A DNA stretch of 64,000 nt from Rallus limicola (lineage: Eukaryota; Chordata; Aves; Gruiformes; Rallidae), in NCBI GenBank assembly GCA_022605955.1, contig JAKCOZ010000003.1:9743331-9807330 (forward strand). The letters run 5' to 3'. Within the stretch, counting starts at the first letter, position 1; the number at the start of each line of letters is the position of its first letter. This document shows, piece after piece, positions 61,898 to 64,000 of the stretch. A program made the translations under genes and the position numbers. The notes beneath the pieces were generated by a model. The model ran no database searches. It was not told the DNA's origin and saw nothing but the letters and a program-made list of their open reading frames with translations.

Positions 61898-63710
61898 AGT
61901 CACTGAAATTAAGGTTGGAAAAGGCTTTTAAGTTCATCAAGTCCAACCACTTCCATCCTAAGGTAAACCATATCCCTAAGTATCTCATCTACTCTTTTTT
62001 GAACACATCCAGGGAAGGTGACTCAACCACCTCCCTGGGCAGCCTGTTCCAGGCCCCAACACTTTCAGTAAAAAACCTTTTCCTAACATCTAATCTCAAC
62101 CTGTCCTGGCGCAGCTTCTTGCCATTTCCCCTTGTCCTATCTCCTGTCACCTGGCTGGAGAGACCATCGCCCACCTCTCTACAACCTCACTACAACAAGG
62201 TAGTGCTAGGTGGTGATAAGGTCTTCTCTCAGCCTCCTCTTCTCCAGACTAAACATCCCCAGCTCCCTCAGCCATTCCTCATATGATTTGCCCTCCAGCC
62301 TCTTCACCAGCCTCGTTGACCTACCCTCAGGCAGATCAACACTTCCTCCCAGCTTAGTGTCATCTGCAAACTTACTGAGGGAGCATTCAAACCCTTCATC
62401 TAGGCATTGATAAAGATGTTGAACAAAACTGGACCCAGGACTGAGCCCTGTGGGATGCCACTCGTGACTGACCTCCAGCTGGATTTTGTTCCATTTACCA
62501 CCACCCTTTGGGCCCAGCCAGCCAGTTTTTAACCCAACTGAGGGTCCACCTGTCCAGGCCAGTGGCAGCCAGTTTCTCCATCAGAATGCTGTGAGAAACC
62601 GTGTCAAAGGCTTTACTGAAGTCCAGGTAGACCACATCCACAGCCTTCCCCTTGTCCATTAAGCAGGTCACCTTGTCATAGAAAGCAATTGGGTTAGTTT
62701 GACATGATCTACCTTTTTTAAATCCATGTTGGCTAGGCCTGATCCCCTGGCCATCACACATGTGCTGCATGATAGCTTCCAAGATGACCATCTCCATGAT
62801 CTTCCCCAGGACTGAGGTCAGACTGACAGGCTTGTAGTTCCCTGGACCCTCCTTTCAACCCTTCTTATATACGGGTGTAACATCTGCCAGCCTCCAGTCG
62901 AGTGGAACTTCCCCAGTCTGCCAGGATTGCTGATTGATGATGGAAAGGGGTTTGGCAAGCACATCTGACAGCTCTCTCAATGCCGTCAGATGGATCCCAT
63001 CTGGTCCCATTGACTTGTGGGTATCTAATTGGCCAATTAGGTCACTAATCATTTCCTCCTGAACCATGGGAACTTTATTATTCTTCCCCTCCTTGTCAGC
63101 CAGTTCCATAGGAGTACTCAGGGAATATCCATCTTTACTATTAAAGACAGAGGTAAAGAAGGAATTAAGGACCTTGGCCTTGTCCTCATCCGTTGTCACT
63201 AATGTTCCCCCTGTGTCGCATAAGGGCTGGAGATTCTCCTTGTCCCTCCTTTTACTGTTAATGTACCTATAGAAGAACTTTTTGTTATCTTTTACAGAAC
63301 TGGCCAGTCTGAGTTCCAGTTCAGCTTTAGCCCTTCTGACTTTCTCCCTACATGATCTCATTACATTCCTATAGTCGTCCCAAGACACCTGCCCCTTCTT
63401 CCAAAACTCATATTTTTCCCTCTTTTCCTGAATATCTTCCTGGATCTCCCTACTCAGCCAAGCTGGCTTTCTTCCTCGCTGATTCCTCTTCCAACAGACT
63501 GGGACAACCTGTTCTTGTGCCACCAAGATTTCCTTCTTGAGGAGCAACCAACCCTCTTGGGCTCCTTTGCCCTCAAGGGCTGCCTCCCATGGAATCTTAT
63601 TGAGCAGTTTTCTGAACAGTCCAAAGTCAGCCCTACTGAAGTCTAAGGTGCTTGTTCTGCTGTCTCCCTTCCTTACTTCTAGTACTAAGAATTCTATCAG
63701 CTCATGGTAT
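61898..63710 (-). mobile_element. CR1 LINE, long and relatively young, internally deleted
   Basis: Minus-strand CR1 of 1.8 kb. The 3' end is at about 61898 ('gtcactgaaattaaggttgg'). Blocks in 5'-to-3' order of the element are: the end of the endonuclease (HELIEFLVLEVRKGDSRTST, from 63708 down); the basic linker; the RT N-terminus (SMGPDGIHLTALREL); the finger/palm region (VVYLDFSKAFDTVSHSILME); the FADDTKLGGS box near 62350-62380; then a direct jump at about 62335 to the tail (RLEGKSYEE). The RT C-terminal region is deleted. 5'-truncated at 63710. Long open stretches show it is less decayed than the other copies. Confidence 0.96.
62855..63547 (-). pseudogene. CR1 ORF2 fragment: endonuclease-RT linker and RT N-terminus
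   Basis: An open stretch of 230 codons in one minus-strand frame. It holds the basic linker (REIQEDIQEKREKYEFWKKG, VRRAKAELELRLASSVKDNK), the FFYRYINSKR block and AKVLNSFFTSVFNSKDGYS. It ends with SMGPDGIHLTALRELSDVLA and the RT segment ending VTPVYKKG. A single in-frame TGA stops it just before the PGNYKPVSLTSVLGKIME segment. The lead-in is truncated, so no functional protein is expected. It is the longest true coding relic in the window. Confidence 0.92.
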
Positions 63711-64000
63711 TATTGACATGATTAGGCACTTCTGCCCCTGCAAGCTGACACTCCCGAGAAGGTCCCTTCAATTACCTCTTTAAAGCTTGGCAATCAGTCA
63801 CATACTTCTCCTTAACCATCTGCAAAAATCAAGCCACCTCATGGTCCTCTGGATAATTTTGTCACCTTCTTAAAGTTATCATCACAGCCAGTAATTTCTC
63901 ATGTCATGTCCAGTAGCTTCTCATGCTCAGTTCATTTATTATCAGGCCAACAAAGAAGTCTTAACAGTATACATAGCCCTAAAGATAGGTATCCATCAAT
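63711..64000. other. Unannotated window end
   Basis: Unique-looking sequence beyond the CR1 truncation point. Nothing recognised. Confidence 0.45.

Noticed and set aside
1..64000. CRISPR arrays, bacterial operons, rRNA, tRNA
   Set aside because: No regularly spaced repeats, ribosome-binding-site-led gene runs or tRNA/rRNA signatures were seen. All strong repeated sequence is CR1, LTR or microsatellite.

Overview
This is AT-rich vertebrate DNA, most probably from a bird and plausibly a songbird. It carries at least seven copies of the CR1 non-LTR retrotransposon, the dominant avian LINE, on both strands and at different ages. It also carries three solo LTRs and one LTR fragment of avian endogenous-retrovirus types. 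There is no bacterial-style gene organisation, CRISPR array, rRNA or tRNA. No family or species was confirmed by database search.

Layout. Left third (1-20.4 kb): a short CR1 3' end (0.4-0.6 kb), simple repeats, a 2.7-kb CR1 with decayed endonuclease and reverse transcriptase (6.75-9.43 kb), an older CR1 (10.5-11.2 kb) split by a tiny antisense CR1 copy, and an ERVL-like LTR (19.5-20.4 kb). Middle (20.4-49.5 kb): mostly unique sequence, with CR1 pieces at 22.4 and 26.9 kb, an LTR tail at 33.8 kb and an ancient CR1 at 37-38.9 kb. Right third (49.5-64 kb): two related solo LTRs in opposite orientation, one with an exact 5-bp target duplication, then two CR1 copies on the minus strand with internal deletions, the last running to 63.7 kb.

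No host gene could be named. Reading splice signals rather than ATG-to-stop ORFs gives a set of minus-strand candidate exons at 41.7, 27.8, 19.1, 17.3, 13.3 and 2.5 kb. Each is open, flanked by AG and GT, and their phases join in order. Five N-glycosylation sequons in the 41.7-kb block and five cysteines in the 27.8-kb block suggest an extracellular or secreted protein. The window may therefore sit inside a long, large-intron gene on the minus strand. This is inference from splice and frame signals and needs transcript or homology evidence. A further plus-strand candidate exon lies at 45.29-45.44 kb. The remaining longer stretches show nothing recognisable.
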